A stretch of DNA of 9,441 nt from Spirochaetales bacterium. GTDB lineage: Bacteria > Spirochaetota > Spirochaetia > Treponematales > UBA12059. The number at the start of each line of letters is the position of its first letter. Positions within the stretch are counted from its first letter, which is position 1. Shown one piece after another: positions 1 to 9,441 of the stretch. Below the pieces are notes generated by a model. It was not told the DNA's origin and ran no database searches. It saw only the letters and a program-made list of their open reading frames with translations. The translations under genes and the position numbers were made by a program. The stretch is from positions 1 through 9,441 of the forward strand of contig SPCK01000057.1 of assembly GCA_004525355.1 (NCBI GenBank), read 5' to 3'.

Positions 1-132
1 GAAGACGATGACGAAAACATATATTACGCCCAATTCTTCGCGGCATCGTACGGAATCGATATCGCGAACAGCAGCTTCAATGACCTGTACAGCGATGCCG
101 TTTACCTGGGAACCTTTGATTTACAGTACTGA
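1..132 (+). CDS. C-terminal fragment of an unrecognised protein (possible outer-membrane beta-barrel end)
   Basis: The reading frame that begins at base 1 stays open for 43 codons and ends at TGA (130-132). The 5' part lies outside the window. The residues read as real protein: an acidic start (EDDDEN), an aromatic-rich run (IYYAQFFAASYGIDI), then a last strand-like segment ending VYLGTFDLQY. Third codon positions are rich in G and C, as in the neighbouring genes. The alternating hydrophobic pattern and the terminal tyrosine resemble the last hairpin and C-terminal beta-signal of outer-membrane beta-barrel proteins, but this is inference from about 40 residues. The gene is convergent with the minus-strand operon, so it is a separate transcription unit. 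I do not recognise the family. An overlapping + strand frame at 8-247 has poorer protein character and is taken as a shadow. Confidence 0.6.
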   Translation, partial: EDDDENIYYAQFFAASYGIDIANSSFNDLYSDAVYLGTFDLQY

Positions 133-154
133 GACAGCCAGGCAACGCCAAAGA

Positions 155-175
155 GGGCTGGGCGCTTTCAAGCCC
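155..175 (-). terminator. Weak hairpin between convergent genes, possible operon terminator
   Basis: GGGCT and AGCCC form a 5-bp GC-rich stem (155-159 with 171-175) around an 11-base loop. An alternative pairing, GGGC (160-163) with GCCC (172-175), competes with it. Read on the minus strand, the stem is followed by a short TCTTT, which suits the end of the elongation operon. Read on the plus strand, only CTACTTCC follows. The 129-base gap between the two convergent stops holds no other clear hairpin with a T tract. Termination is plausible from position but weakly supported by sequence. Confidence 0.3.
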
Positions 176-261
176 GCTACTTCCGATAATGTATATTCTG
201 TCTACCTGCAACAAGTATGGATTACGGTTTATTGTTTGAAAGAATAGTCGATAAACATCGG

Positions 262-2792
<2,531 letters not shown>

Positions 2793-2796
<4 letters not shown>

Positions 2797-4109
2797 GACT
2801 CATACCGTCGCGCACCGATCCCGAGGCACAGGCCGACGCCAAGGCAAATCGCCCACAGCGAGGAGCCACCATAGGACAGAAACAGTAGCGGTATACCGGT
2901 GATCGGCATTATCCCCATGGTCATACCGGTATTGATCATGAAATGAAACAGTATCATCGAAAAAACCCCGGCAACGACGCTTCGCTGGAAGGCTGAAGAA
3001 AGAGTCCGTATGGAGAGTATGAGTCGAAACGCGATCAGGAGGAACAGGGCGAAAACAAGGACGCCTCCAATGAAACCGAGTTCCTCGGAAATGATGCTGA
3101 ATATGAAATCGGTACTCTGCTGTGGCAGGTAACGATAATGGCTCTGCGTACCCTGCAGGAATCCCTTGCCCAGAAATCCGCCCGATCCGATGGCGGTTAT
3201 GGACTGGAGAATATTCCACCCGGATCCCAGGGGATCGACGCTTGGATCCAGGAATACCACGAGCCGCATGACCTGGTAGTCCTTCAGTATCCGCTGCCCG
3301 ACGAGGGAGGACCCGAGCCCAAGAAATCCGATCAGAGAAACGTAGCTGATCCAATAATAGTAGCGCTTCCGGAAGAAACGATAACCTGCTATTGCCAACA
3401 TCAAGGCGAGCAGGGCCGCACCCATCACGTAATACACATATGGGGCTTCGTAGAACAATCGCATGAAGAGTGCGGGCTTGGTAGAGACCAGGCCCTGCCA
3501 GAGCGGCATGACGGTCATGACTATCGCTAAGGAACCTGTCAGCATGAGGAATGCAAGGTATCGAGGAGAAACGCCGCCTATGAACGCTACTCCCAGATAA
3601 ATTGGAAGAAACACGAGGGCAGTACCAAAGTCTGGTTGGCTGAGTATCAATCCCATCGGAACCACAACGATGGCAAGTGATACGGCGAAGCGCTTGAAGG
3701 AATGTCCCTCATGAAGGCTCATTTCAATATATCGAGAGAGGAATACTATGGTGGCGATCTTCATGAACTCGGAAGGCTGGATTCCCAGATCACCCACACC
3801 GAGCCATGAACGCGCCCCATTGACCACTCGGCCGAAAATGAGGGTATATACGAGCACGATGAGAAAGAAGCCATAAATGATGACGGTATAGTCGGGCAGG
3901 CGCTTGGGCTCGAGCAATGTTACCCCGAGCATTACCAGAATACCGGTGGCAGCCCATATCGCCTGCTTGATATATTCACTGGATACGAGGTCGCCTTCGC
4001 TGTTGATCCCCGATGAATAGATAAACATTACGCCCAGCGTCATGAGAGTCGCGATTGCGGCGACAACGATCCAGTCGATTGATCGTGATAACGTTCGTAT
4101 CGTCAGCAT
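2793..4109 (-). CDS. rodA: Peptidoglycan glycosyltransferase RodA (SEDS family)
   Basis: RodA is the inner-membrane SEDS polymerase that uses lipid II to build glycan strands with PBP2. The 438-residue protein has the family signatures: RSWLGVGDLGIQPSEFMK (100-117), SQPDFGTAL (157-165), the DPxxDPLGSGW motif (288-298) that carries the likely catalytic aspartate, AIGSGGFLGKGFLQGTQ (306-322), and TGIPLLFLSYGGSS (404-417). It is longer than E. coli RodA (about 370 residues) because of an insertion near 205-270 that holds two extra hydrophobic segments and a basic patch (FRKRYYYW). The start chosen is ATG at 4109, which overlaps the mrdA stop as TAATG and is preceded by AGGGTGGA. The open frame continues upstream to 4700, but that part is out-of-frame mrdA sequence and encodes a low-complexity basic peptide with no RodA similarity. 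The 3' end overlaps the next gene by 4 bases. Confidence 0.96.
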
Positions 4110-5983
4110 TATTCCACCCTGCCAATCGCCGCGGCCGGGCGCTTGAGTAGTCCCAGTTTCGCTGCGGCCTCTTCGTATGGTTCGTTGGCGAAGTAACCCT
4201 GGAATACGATATTGGTTGCGTATGGCGCCCACCATTCCCATGGATTGGAGGCCTCGATCATCGAAACGACGACGATTACGTCTTCGGGATTCTGTGCGTC
4301 CGCGGGACCGTACCCGACGAACCATGAATGCCAACGATCGGCAAAGCCAACTTCGGCCGTCCCAGTTTTGCCGGCTACGGTTACTGCTTTGGTACTGAGC
4401 GGATAATGGGCAGTGCCGTCCGTGATGACCCCTCGTAGGTAGTCCTTGGCCAACTTGAACGTATCCTTGGAAATCCGGGATGCGCTGAGCACCTCGGTGG
4501 TCGTCCTTGAAATGATTGACCCGCTGGCGGGATCCCGTATGTCCTTGAGTATACGCGGTTGATAGATTACGCCCTCGTTGACCACCAGGGCCATCATGTT
4601 GGCGAGCTGCAGCGGGCTGACGAGCAGATATCCCTGGCCGATCGCCAGATTGAGCGTATCGCCGCCGAGCCACTTTTCGTGGAACTTGCGTTCCTTCCAC
4701 TGCGGCGTCGGTACGAAGCCTTCTGTTTCACCGGGAAGGTCGATTCCTGTCGCTACGCCGAAACCGAATTGCTTGGCGTAGTCCACGATGCGCTCGATTC
4801 CTAGTTTGTCACGGCCTACTTCCCAGAAATATACGTCGCAGGATTGAGCCAGCGCCCCGGCAAGATCGAGTCTGCCATGCCCCGGCTTTCGTATCCAGCA
4901 TCTGAAGACCCTGTCACCATAGCTGATCTCGCCGGTGCAGAGGACCTTCGCTTCCAGCGGAAACGCTTTCTCCTCTATGATGGCAGTCGTCATGATGGTC
5001 TTGAAGGTCGATGCCGGGGGGTAGCTGGACTGGATCGCACGGTTTATCAAGGGGTTCCCAGGGTCGTTGAGCAGGCGGGCGTATTCGTTGTTGCCGCTCC
5101 TGGCGATAATTGCATTTGAATTGTAACGGGGATATGAAACCATTGCCAGAATTTCTCCGGTTGCTGGTTTCAGTACGACTATTGATCCGATTCGTTCGCC
5201 CAGGGCCTTCTCCGCCAGGATCTGCGTATTCCTGTCGATTGTGAGCGAGATGTTGTTGCCCATGATTGGCGGGTCCACGTCGCGTACCGCGCCATCGATC
5301 CTGCGTCCCTTCACATCGACTGTCTTGAACTGCCGTCCGTCGCGACCCCGGAGCACGGAGTCATATTGCCGCTCAATGCCGGACTTGCCTATGATATCAC
5401 CCGGCTGATAACCCTTGTTGTAGAAGACCTTGAGCTCGTCCCTGGAAATTTCTCCGACATAGCCGATCAAGTGTGAAAAACTACCGGTTTCCAGATAATT
5501 CCGCTTGGGCCGGGAATACCAGGAGACCCCGGGGAATTCATCAAGGCGTTCCGCAAGGCTGTTGATGACGCCCTGCTCGATGGAAGGCAATATCTCGATC
5601 GGCTGGAACAGTCGGTAATACGCAGGCGGTATTTTTTTCTGGATATCGGTGATTGGCATGTCGACGAGGGCAGCCAACTTGGCAAAGACCGTATCGAGCA
5701 TATCCGGTGGTATCTCGGCGGGTACAATGGTCAGGGCAAACGAATCCACATTGAGCACAAGAGGCAGATTGTAATTACGGTCGTAAATTTCACCGCGTTG
5801 AGCGGGCAATTTCTCCAATTGCCTGGTAATATTTACCGCCCTTACACGATACTCGCCGCCCCTGACCACCTGAAGGTATAGGAGGTAGGAGGCATACCAG
5901 ATGAACACTGCCACGCCCATGCCGATCAGCATGAGTATCCGACCCGATGGAAAGGCCGATGGTCTGTCGCCCAGGTCGCTCAT
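4109..5983 (-). CDS. mrdA: Penicillin-binding protein 2, elongation-specific class B transpeptidase
   Basis: PBP2 cross-links peptidoglycan made by RodA during lateral growth and is the target of mecillinam-type beta-lactams. The 624-residue length matches the family (E. coli about 633). It has one N-terminal membrane anchor (about 15-38), a pedestal domain (about 55-235, with the AQRGEIYDRN motif at 61-70), and a transpeptidase domain (about 263-598). The catalytic motifs are all present: S325-T-F-K328 with the nucleophilic serine, S381-C-D383 (the SxD form usual for PBP2), and K539-T-G541. C349, C362, H369 and C382 could form the metal site described in other PBP2 proteins. The end of the domain is tryptophan-rich (PWEWWAPYAT, 581-590). 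The ATG overlaps the mreD stop as ATGA and follows AGGAGAG (5991-5997) at a good distance. Its stop overlaps the rodA start by one base, so the two partner enzymes are translationally coupled. Confidence 0.97.
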   Translation of the reverse strand: MSDLGDRPSAFPSGRILMLIGMGVAVFIWYASYLLYLQVVRGGEYRVRAVNITRQLEKLPAQRGEIYDRNYNLPLVLNVDSFALTIVPAEIPPDMLDTVFAKLAALVDMPITDIQKKIPPAYYRLFQPIEILPSIEQGVINSLAERLDEFPGVSWYSRPKRNYLETGSFSHLIGYVGEISRDELKVFYNKGYQPGDIIGKSGIERQYDSVLRGRDGRQFKTVDVKGRRIDGAVRDVDPPIMGNNISLTIDRNTQILAEKALGERIGSIVVLKPATGEILAMVSYPRYNSNAIIARSGNNEYARLLNDPGNPLINRAIQSSYPPASTFKTIMTTAIIEEKAFPLEAKVLCTGEISYGDRVFRCWIRKPGHGRLDLAGALAQSCDVYFWEVGRDKLGIERIVDYAKQFGFGVATGIDLPGETEGFVPTPQWKERKFHEKWLGGDTLNLAIGQGYLLVSPLQLANMMALVVNEGVIYQPRILKDIRDPASGSIISRTTTEVLSASRISKDTFKLAKDYLRGVITDGTAHYPLSTKAVTVAGKTGTAEVGFADRWHSWFVGYGPADAQNPEDVIVVVSMIEASNPWEWWAPYATNIVFQGYFANEPYEEAAAKLGLLKRPAAAIGRVE

Positions 5984-6486
5984 GCGTGATCTCTCCTGCC
6001 TGTTATCAGACGCTTGAGGGGACTGAGCAGGAGGAACACAACCGGTGCCAGGATGGCATTATAGGCCACTTCTATCCAGAGACTCGGTTCGGCAATATTA
6101 TATGCATGGATCTTGCCTGCAAACAGCCATGATAGCAGCCCGAGATAGACCGCTTTCAGGATGGTCGCCGAGAACCCGAACAGTACGGGCATGATCAATC
6201 GATCGATATAGAATTTTCCGGACAAGGCATTGAAGGACCAGGCAATGGCGGTTTTCATGAAAGAGTGCAGCCCAAGCGGTCCCGCGCTCATACCGTCCTG
6301 CAGGAACCCGGCCAGGAAACCGACAGCCTGGCCGTGGGCGTCCATGCTGTTGAACGATATGTATATCAGCATGAGCAAGGCCAGATCCGGGACGACCGAG
6401 CGTATGGCCACTACGTCAAGCCATGTGGATTGAACGACGAGAGCGAGCGTCACGAGCCCTAGCGAGACGAGAAATCGTCGAATCAT
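5980..6486 (-). CDS. mreD: Rod shape-determining membrane protein MreD
   Basis: MreD is a small inner-membrane protein of the elongasome that works with MreC to control MreB, RodA and PBP2. The 168 residues contain about five hydrophobic segments (roughly 5-25, 32-46, 54-68, 98-122 and 138-155). The best family signature is VVPDLALLML (31-40), followed by GFLAGFLQDGMSAGPLG (56-72), which matches the conserved PDL and G-x-x-x-G-x-x-x-D patterns of MreD. The charged tail is positive (KRLITGRRDHA), as expected for a cytoplasmic C-terminus. The ATG overlaps the mreC stop as ATGA, and a purine-rich GAGGGAGGGA (6494-6503) lies 7 bases upstream. The gene is in its standard place between mreC and mrdA. 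Confidence 0.93.
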   Translation of the reverse strand: MIRRFLVSLGLVTLALVVQSTWLDVVAIRSVVPDLALLMLIYISFNSMDAHGQAVGFLAGFLQDGMSAGPLGLHSFMKTAIAWSFNALSGKFYIDRLIMPVLFGFSATILKAVYLGLLSWLFAGKIHAYNIAEPSLWIEVAYNAILAPVVFLLLSPLKRLITGRRDHA

Positions 6487-7337
6487 CGATCCGTCCCTCC
6501 CTCGTCCTGGATGATGAATACATACTCAAGCCGACTGAAATCAAGCACGGGCTCAAGTTCGATCTCCAGTGAAGTAAGATAGTCGTATATTCTGAGCTTT
6601 GAGACTCGTGCGACCGCTATACCGGATGGATACAGGGATTGAAGCCCGCTGGTTACTACCATGTCCCCGTATTGTATTTCGTCCGTTGCCCGTTTCTTGA
6701 CGTACTTCATTACCAGCGGATCGTCTTCGCTTCCGGAACCGACTACCAGGCCTTCATATCGCGACCGCTCGAGCCTGACCGCGACATAGGTCGCCGAATC
6801 GTACAGGGGAACCACCACGCAGGTCCCTGGGGAAACCTCGAGGACCTTGCCGACCAAGCCTTCCATCCCGTCCTGGTACGCTACCACGGCCTGATTCTTC
6901 CTGATCCCATTGGCGGAACCCTTGTCGACCACGAACGTTGCGTATAGATTCTCGGGATCCTTGGCGATGATCTTGCCGGCCACCGAAGTATATGAACGGG
7001 TCTCGTGGAAACCCAGAAGCCCGTTCAGCCGCTCATTCTCACCCCTGAGCTCCGAGAACAAGTGCTGCTGGTTGGTAAGGGATTCGACCTGGGCAAGCAG
7101 ATCATTGTGGATTGCCTGCAACCGCCTGAGTTCAGCGATGCTCGTCGTGGTTTCCGACAGGAATGTTGATACGGCGTTGAATCCTCGTTGAAAAAACGAT
7201 ACGATTGACAAGCCAATCTCTTCGGGTAGCCCTACCAGGCTTTTCGTGGAAACTGTCAGGCTGACCAGTGAAATGACCAGGAGCAGCATCGATGCAACAG
7301 CCCTGAGCCTTGTCGTCCTGCGATCCGTCCTGTCCAC
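6483..7337 (-). CDS. mreC: Rod shape-determining protein MreC
   Basis: MreC is a bitopic membrane protein whose periplasmic part binds and activates PBP2. The chosen 284-residue product starts at GTG 7337, two bases after the mreB stop. A basic N-terminus (DRTDRRTTRLR) leads into one membrane helix (about 13-30), a coiled coil (about 65-108, with SELRGENERLNGLLGF at its end), and the paired beta-barrel domain (about 115-278) carrying KIIAKDPENLYATFVVDKGSANGI-like family sequence and GDMVVTSGLQSLYPSGI (224-240). The open frame extends to an ATG at 7427, but that would overlap mreB by about 88 bases with an arginine-rich tail lacking family character. A later ATG (residue 17) would remove the positive N-terminus. 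No clear Shine-Dalgarno sequence precedes the GTG, so coupling to mreB translation is likely. Confidence 0.94.
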   Translation of the reverse strand: MDRTDRRTTRLRAVASMLLLVISLVSLTVSTKSLVGLPEEIGLSIVSFFQRGFNAVSTFLSETTTSIAELRRLQAIHNDLLAQVESLTNQQHLFSELRGENERLNGLLGFHETRSYTSVAGKIIAKDPENLYATFVVDKGSANGIRKNQAVVAYQDGMEGLVGKVLEVSPGTCVVVPLYDSATYVAVRLERSRYEGLVVGSGSEDDPLVMKYVKKRATDEIQYGDMVVTSGLQSLYPSGIAVARVSKLRIYDYLTSLEIELEPVLDFSRLEYVFIIQDEGGTDR

Positions 7338-7339
7338 AG

Positions 7340-8383
7340 CTACAGTTTCATTGAGCCGGCTGATCCGAACGCGATATCCACACCGTGAATAGCCTCGAAA
7401 TACTTGCCGGCGCCTATTGCGACGCATTCAAGCGGGCGCTCGGCGAGGATCACCGGAACTCCCGTTTCCTTGGCGATGAGGCGGGGAAGCCCCTTGAGGA
7501 GGGAACCGCCGCCGGCCATCACGATACCGCGTTCCACGATATCGGCCGCGAGTTCGGGCGGCGTTTGCCCCAGAGTTTTCTTGATTTCCTCGACAATCTG
7601 GTTAATCGGTTCCTGCAAGGCCTCGCGCACTTCGACCGAATCAATTTCCAGCCTGCGCGGCAGGCCGGTTATGGCATCCGTACCCTTTATCTCGACCTTT
7701 TCTATTACCTTGTCGGGCGAGGCGTTTCCAATCTCTATCTTGAGCCGTTCCGATGTCTGTTCACCGATGATCAAGTTATGCGCTCCCCGGATGTGCTTGA
7801 TGATCGCCGCGTCGAACTCGTCGCCTCCAATGCGGATTGCGTTCGTTACGACGAGGTCCTTGAGCGAGATTACTGATATCTCGGTGGTGCCACCGCCGAT
7901 GTCGCAGATCATGTGGCCAGCAGGTTCATGTATCGGGATATCCGAACCGATGGCCGCGGCAAGGGACTCAGGCAGTACTTCCACCTCGCGAGCGCCGGCC
8001 TTGTAAGCTGCTTCTATTACCGCCCGCCGTTCCACCTCGGTGATGCAGGTCGGAATGCCAATCACCATGCGTGGCTTTACGAACCAGCGGCGAGGAATGA
8101 CTTTCTGGATGAAATACTTGATCATCTTCTCGGTAGTATCCGGGTCGGCAATGACTCCGTCGCGCAACGGCCGAATGGCGATTATGTTTCCAGGCGTCTT
8201 CCATAACATCCGCTTGGCTTCCGTACCGACGGCCAGGACGCGCTTGGTACCGCGTTCGACGGCTACAACGGAGGGTTCATTGATTACGATGCCCTTCCCT
8301 CGTACGTATATCAAGGTATTGCATGTACCGAGGTCGATGCCGATATCCAATGTAAACGCGTCCAACAGTCTTCTTCTGGCCAT
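7340..8383 (-). CDS. mreB: Rod shape-determining actin homologue MreB
   Basis: MreB polymerises with ATP into membrane-bound filaments that orient lateral wall synthesis. The product has 347 residues, the same as E. coli MreB. A basic amphipathic N-terminus ([10 protein letters not shown]) is likely to bind the membrane. Actin-fold motifs are clear: phosphate-1 [14 protein letters not shown] (13-26), phosphate-2 [15 protein letters not shown] (160-174), [10 protein letters not shown] (185-194), and the adenosine-binding [12 protein letters not shown] (289-300). At the catalytic loop, the usual EPMAAAIG is ESLAAAIG (139-146): the glutamate is kept, the proline and methionine are not. The C-terminus carries a short extra tail ([12 protein letters not shown]). 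The start at 8383 is fixed by AAGGAG seven bases upstream. The frame is open to 8485, but that part lies within the TPR gene. mreC begins two bases after the TAG stop. Confidence 0.97.
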   Translation of the reverse strand: MARRRLLDAFTLDIGIDLGTCNTLIYVRGKGIVINEPSVVAVERGTKRVLAVGTEAKRMLWKTPGNIIAIRPLRDGVIADPDTTEKMIKYFIQKVIPRRWFVKPRMVIGIPTCITEVERRAVIEAAYKAGAREVEVLPESLAAAIGSDIPIHEPAGHMICDIGGGTTEISVISLKDLVVTNAIRIGGDEFDAAIIKHIRGAHNLIIGEQTSERLKIEIGNASPDKVIEKVEIKGTDAITGLPRRLEIDSVEVREALQEPINQIVEEIKKTLGQTPPELAADIVERGIVMAGGGSLLKGLPRLIAKETGVPVILAERPLECVAIGAGKYFEAIHGVDIAFGSAGSMKL

Positions 8384-8396
8384 GGAGGTGCTCCTT
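8384..8396 (-). promoter_or_regulatory. mreB ribosome binding site within a small hairpin
   Basis: AAGGAG (8391-8396) lies 7 bases before the mreB ATG and decides its start. On the transcript, GGAG (8391-8394) is followed by CAC and then CTCC (8384-8387), which pairs with it exactly. The four GC-rich pairs with a three-base loop would hide the Shine-Dalgarno sequence right up to the start codon. The binding site is clear. A regulatory effect of the hairpin is inference. Confidence 0.6.
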
Positions 8397-8408
8397 GCTA
8401 TAGGTGTC

Positions 8409-9380
8409 TTAAGATCGTTCGGAGAGTTTCTGGCGCGCAGCGGTGTGCATAGGGTCGATGGAGACGGCCTTGCGCCACGAAGCACGAGCTTTCAGGGGAT
8501 CGCCGGTTTCCATGAACACGAGTCCCTCGTAGTACCATGCGTCGGCTGATTCTGGGTTCTTGTCCTTGATCGTCTGATAACTGGCCAGAGCCTCGTCATA
8601 GCGGCCTTGAGACCGGTATATTTCACCGAGCAGAAAGGCGCACCGTTCGGTCAAGTAGGCGTCCGTGCTGGTCTGGTATGCCTCAAGCGCCAGCCGCTCG
8701 GCATCCGCCACACCGCCAAGTAAAACGTAGGATCGTGCGGCCGCGGCTTTCAGCTCGGCCGAATCAGGAAACGCCTGGAGGGCTTTCTCGAAGTACTCGA
8801 CGCTTTTTTCGTTCAGGCTCAATCCTTGGGCGGCGAGAGCCAAGTACTCCCATGCATCCGGCGTAACGGGCCCATTTACAATCGATTTCTCGAGCTCGCT
8901 GATGGCTTCTTCATAATAGTCGATTCCTTTTTGGAAATAGGTCTTGCCGAGCACATAATGGTTCTGATTCCGCAAAGGCACTTCATCGGCGATAAGCGCC
9001 TTTCTAAGGGAAAATACCGCATCGTCAAAGAATACGACCCGCTTGTCGGAGTCAAGTTCGGCAATGCCCAGGTAGAATAAAGACATACCCCTCAAGGAAA
9101 GACAGAACGAATCCAGAGGTGATTGCCCGAGCAGAAGGTCGCAGGCGGAAACGACCGCTTTATAGTCATGACGCTCCCAGAGTGCAAGAATATCTGCCTT
9201 GCGTGGAATGACCTGGCGGGAATTACGGTCGTGGCCTGCGGCTCGGACTACCGCAGGGACACCGAAAGCCACCGCCGCCACTATGGCCGATAAAAGACCT
9301 GCGAGCGCAAGGCGTTTTCGGCGTCTCTTCTTGAGATAAGGATCGTCACTCGTTTTGAACCTCGGGGAATTCAGCCTCAT
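8409..9380 (-). CDS. Membrane-anchored TPR-repeat protein heading the elongation operon
   Basis: I do not recognise a named family for this 323-residue protein. The N-terminus is strongly basic (YLKKRRRKR, 15-23) and leads into one hydrophobic segment (about 24-46), a signal anchor or uncleaved signal peptide. The positive-inside rule places the rest outside the cytoplasm. Residues 60-130 are helical with a weak repeat character. Four to five TPR units follow at about 141-170, 174-207, 208-241, 245-276 and 279-310. The last two are the clearest ([14 protein letters not shown], then [15 protein letters not shown]). TPR units bind protein partners, so a scaffold or assembly role at the envelope is plausible, supported by its position 25 bases upstream of mreB on the same strand. 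The ATG has no Shine-Dalgarno sequence and lies directly behind a promoter candidate. An in-frame TGA 21 bases upstream excludes a longer start. Confidence 0.88.
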   Translation of the reverse strand: MRLNSPRFKTSDDPYLKKRRRKRLALAGLLSAIVAAVAFGVPAVVRAAGHDRNSRQVIPRKADILALWERHDYKAVVSACDLLLGQSPLDSFCLSLRGMSLFYLGIAELDSDKRVVFFDDAVFSLRKALIADEVPLRNQNHYVLGKTYFQKGIDYYEEAISELEKSIVNGPVTPDAWEYLALAAQGLSLNEKSVEYFEKALQAFPDSAELKAAAARSYVLLGGVADAERLALEAYQTSTDAYLTERCAFLLGEIYRSQGRYDEALASYQTIKDKNPESADAWYYEGLVFMETGDPLKARASWRKAVSIDPMHTAARQKLSERS

Positions 9381-9392
9381 ACCGTTGGCGTA

Positions 9393-9422
9393 TTTGTATC
9401 ATGGGAGGTCGGCCGCAGTCAA
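9393..9422 (-). promoter_or_regulatory. Sigma70-type promoter candidate for the operon
   Basis: TTGACT (9417-9422) matches five of six bases of the -35 consensus. After an 18-base spacer comes TACAAA (9393-9398), four of six for the -10, preceded by TGA, which fits the extended -10 motif TGn. Transcription would begin near 9386, about six bases before the TPR start codon. No other convincing promoter is seen in the window, so this would serve the whole operon. The 9381-9441 stretch holds no gene I can support. Confidence 0.5.
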
Positions 9423-9441
9423 TGAAAGGGCCACATGCTTA

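Noticed and set aside
3138..3530. 130-codon + strand open frame opposite rodA
   Set aside because: It is a complement shadow of conserved RodA sequence with no protein character of its own.
4110..4700. N-terminal extension of the rodA reading frame
   Set aside because: It is out-of-frame mrdA sequence encoding a basic, low-complexity peptide. A good ribosome binding site supports the internal ATG at 4109.
7404..8006. Long open frame on the + strand (200 codons) opposite mreB, and another at 7385-7876
   Set aside because: They are antisense to a highly conserved gene and their translations have no recognisable domain. Codon bias of mreB explains the openness.
8384..8485. N-terminal extension of the mreB reading frame
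   Set aside because: It overlaps the end of the TPR gene and has no MreB similarity. AAGGAG fixes the start at 8383.
9346..9402. Possible 18-codon ORF overlapping the TPR start (begins MIQIRQ)
   Set aside because: It has no ribosome binding site (the bases before it are CCTCCC) and overlaps both the promoter candidate and the TPR gene. It could be a regulatory peptide, but nothing supports it.
9399..9440. Possible tail of an upstream minus-strand gene (13 codons ending at a TGA)
   Set aside because: Too short to judge, and it overlaps the promoter candidate. The sequence beyond the window is needed.

Overview
The window is one compact gene cluster, almost entirely on the minus strand, that encodes the cell-elongation (Rod/elongasome) machinery of a rod-shaped or helical Gram-negative bacterium. 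Transcription runs right to left in the order TPR membrane protein, mreB, mreC, mreD, mrdA (PBP2), rodA, then a large radical SAM/DUF2344 fusion protein. The base composition is balanced to slightly GC-rich. The protein features (a spirochaete-like MreB with the active-site variant PES-LAAAIG, an enlarged RodA, a fused TIGR03960/TIGR03936-type radical SAM protein, and a divergent TPR gene at the head) suggest a spirochaete of the Treponema/Spirochaeta type. That assignment is inference from family resemblance, not proof.

Layout. At the far left (1-132, + strand) is the last 43 codons of an unrecognised gene that converges on the operon. Positions 133-261 are intergenic and hold one weak hairpin that may terminate transcription. 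From 262 to 9380 there are seven minus-strand genes with almost no spacing. Four junctions overlap: ATGA at mreC/mreD, mreD/mrdA and rodA/radical SAM, and TAATG at mrdA/rodA. mreB and mreC are 2 bases apart, and the TPR gene and mreB are 25 bases apart. Positions 9381-9441 contain a good sigma70-type promoter candidate placed so close to the first start codon that the message may be nearly leaderless.

How the genes work together. MreB forms cytoplasmic filaments under the membrane. MreC and MreD link them to the periplasmic wall enzymes. RodA (glycosyltransferase) and PBP2 (transpeptidase) polymerise and cross-link new peptidoglycan along the cell side. The leading TPR protein is predicted to be anchored in the membrane with its repeats outside the cytoplasm, which would suit a scaffold for envelope proteins. 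The radical SAM protein has no known role in this pathway, yet it is translationally coupled to rodA.

Most of the window is well-known biology. The points that deserve a second look are the coupled radical SAM fusion with a second four-cysteine cluster, the near-leaderless promoter, the mreB ribosome binding site folded into a small hairpin, the altered MreB catalytic loop, the extra membrane pair in RodA, and the unidentified leading TPR protein. I see no mobile element, CRISPR array, RNA gene or sign of recent transfer.
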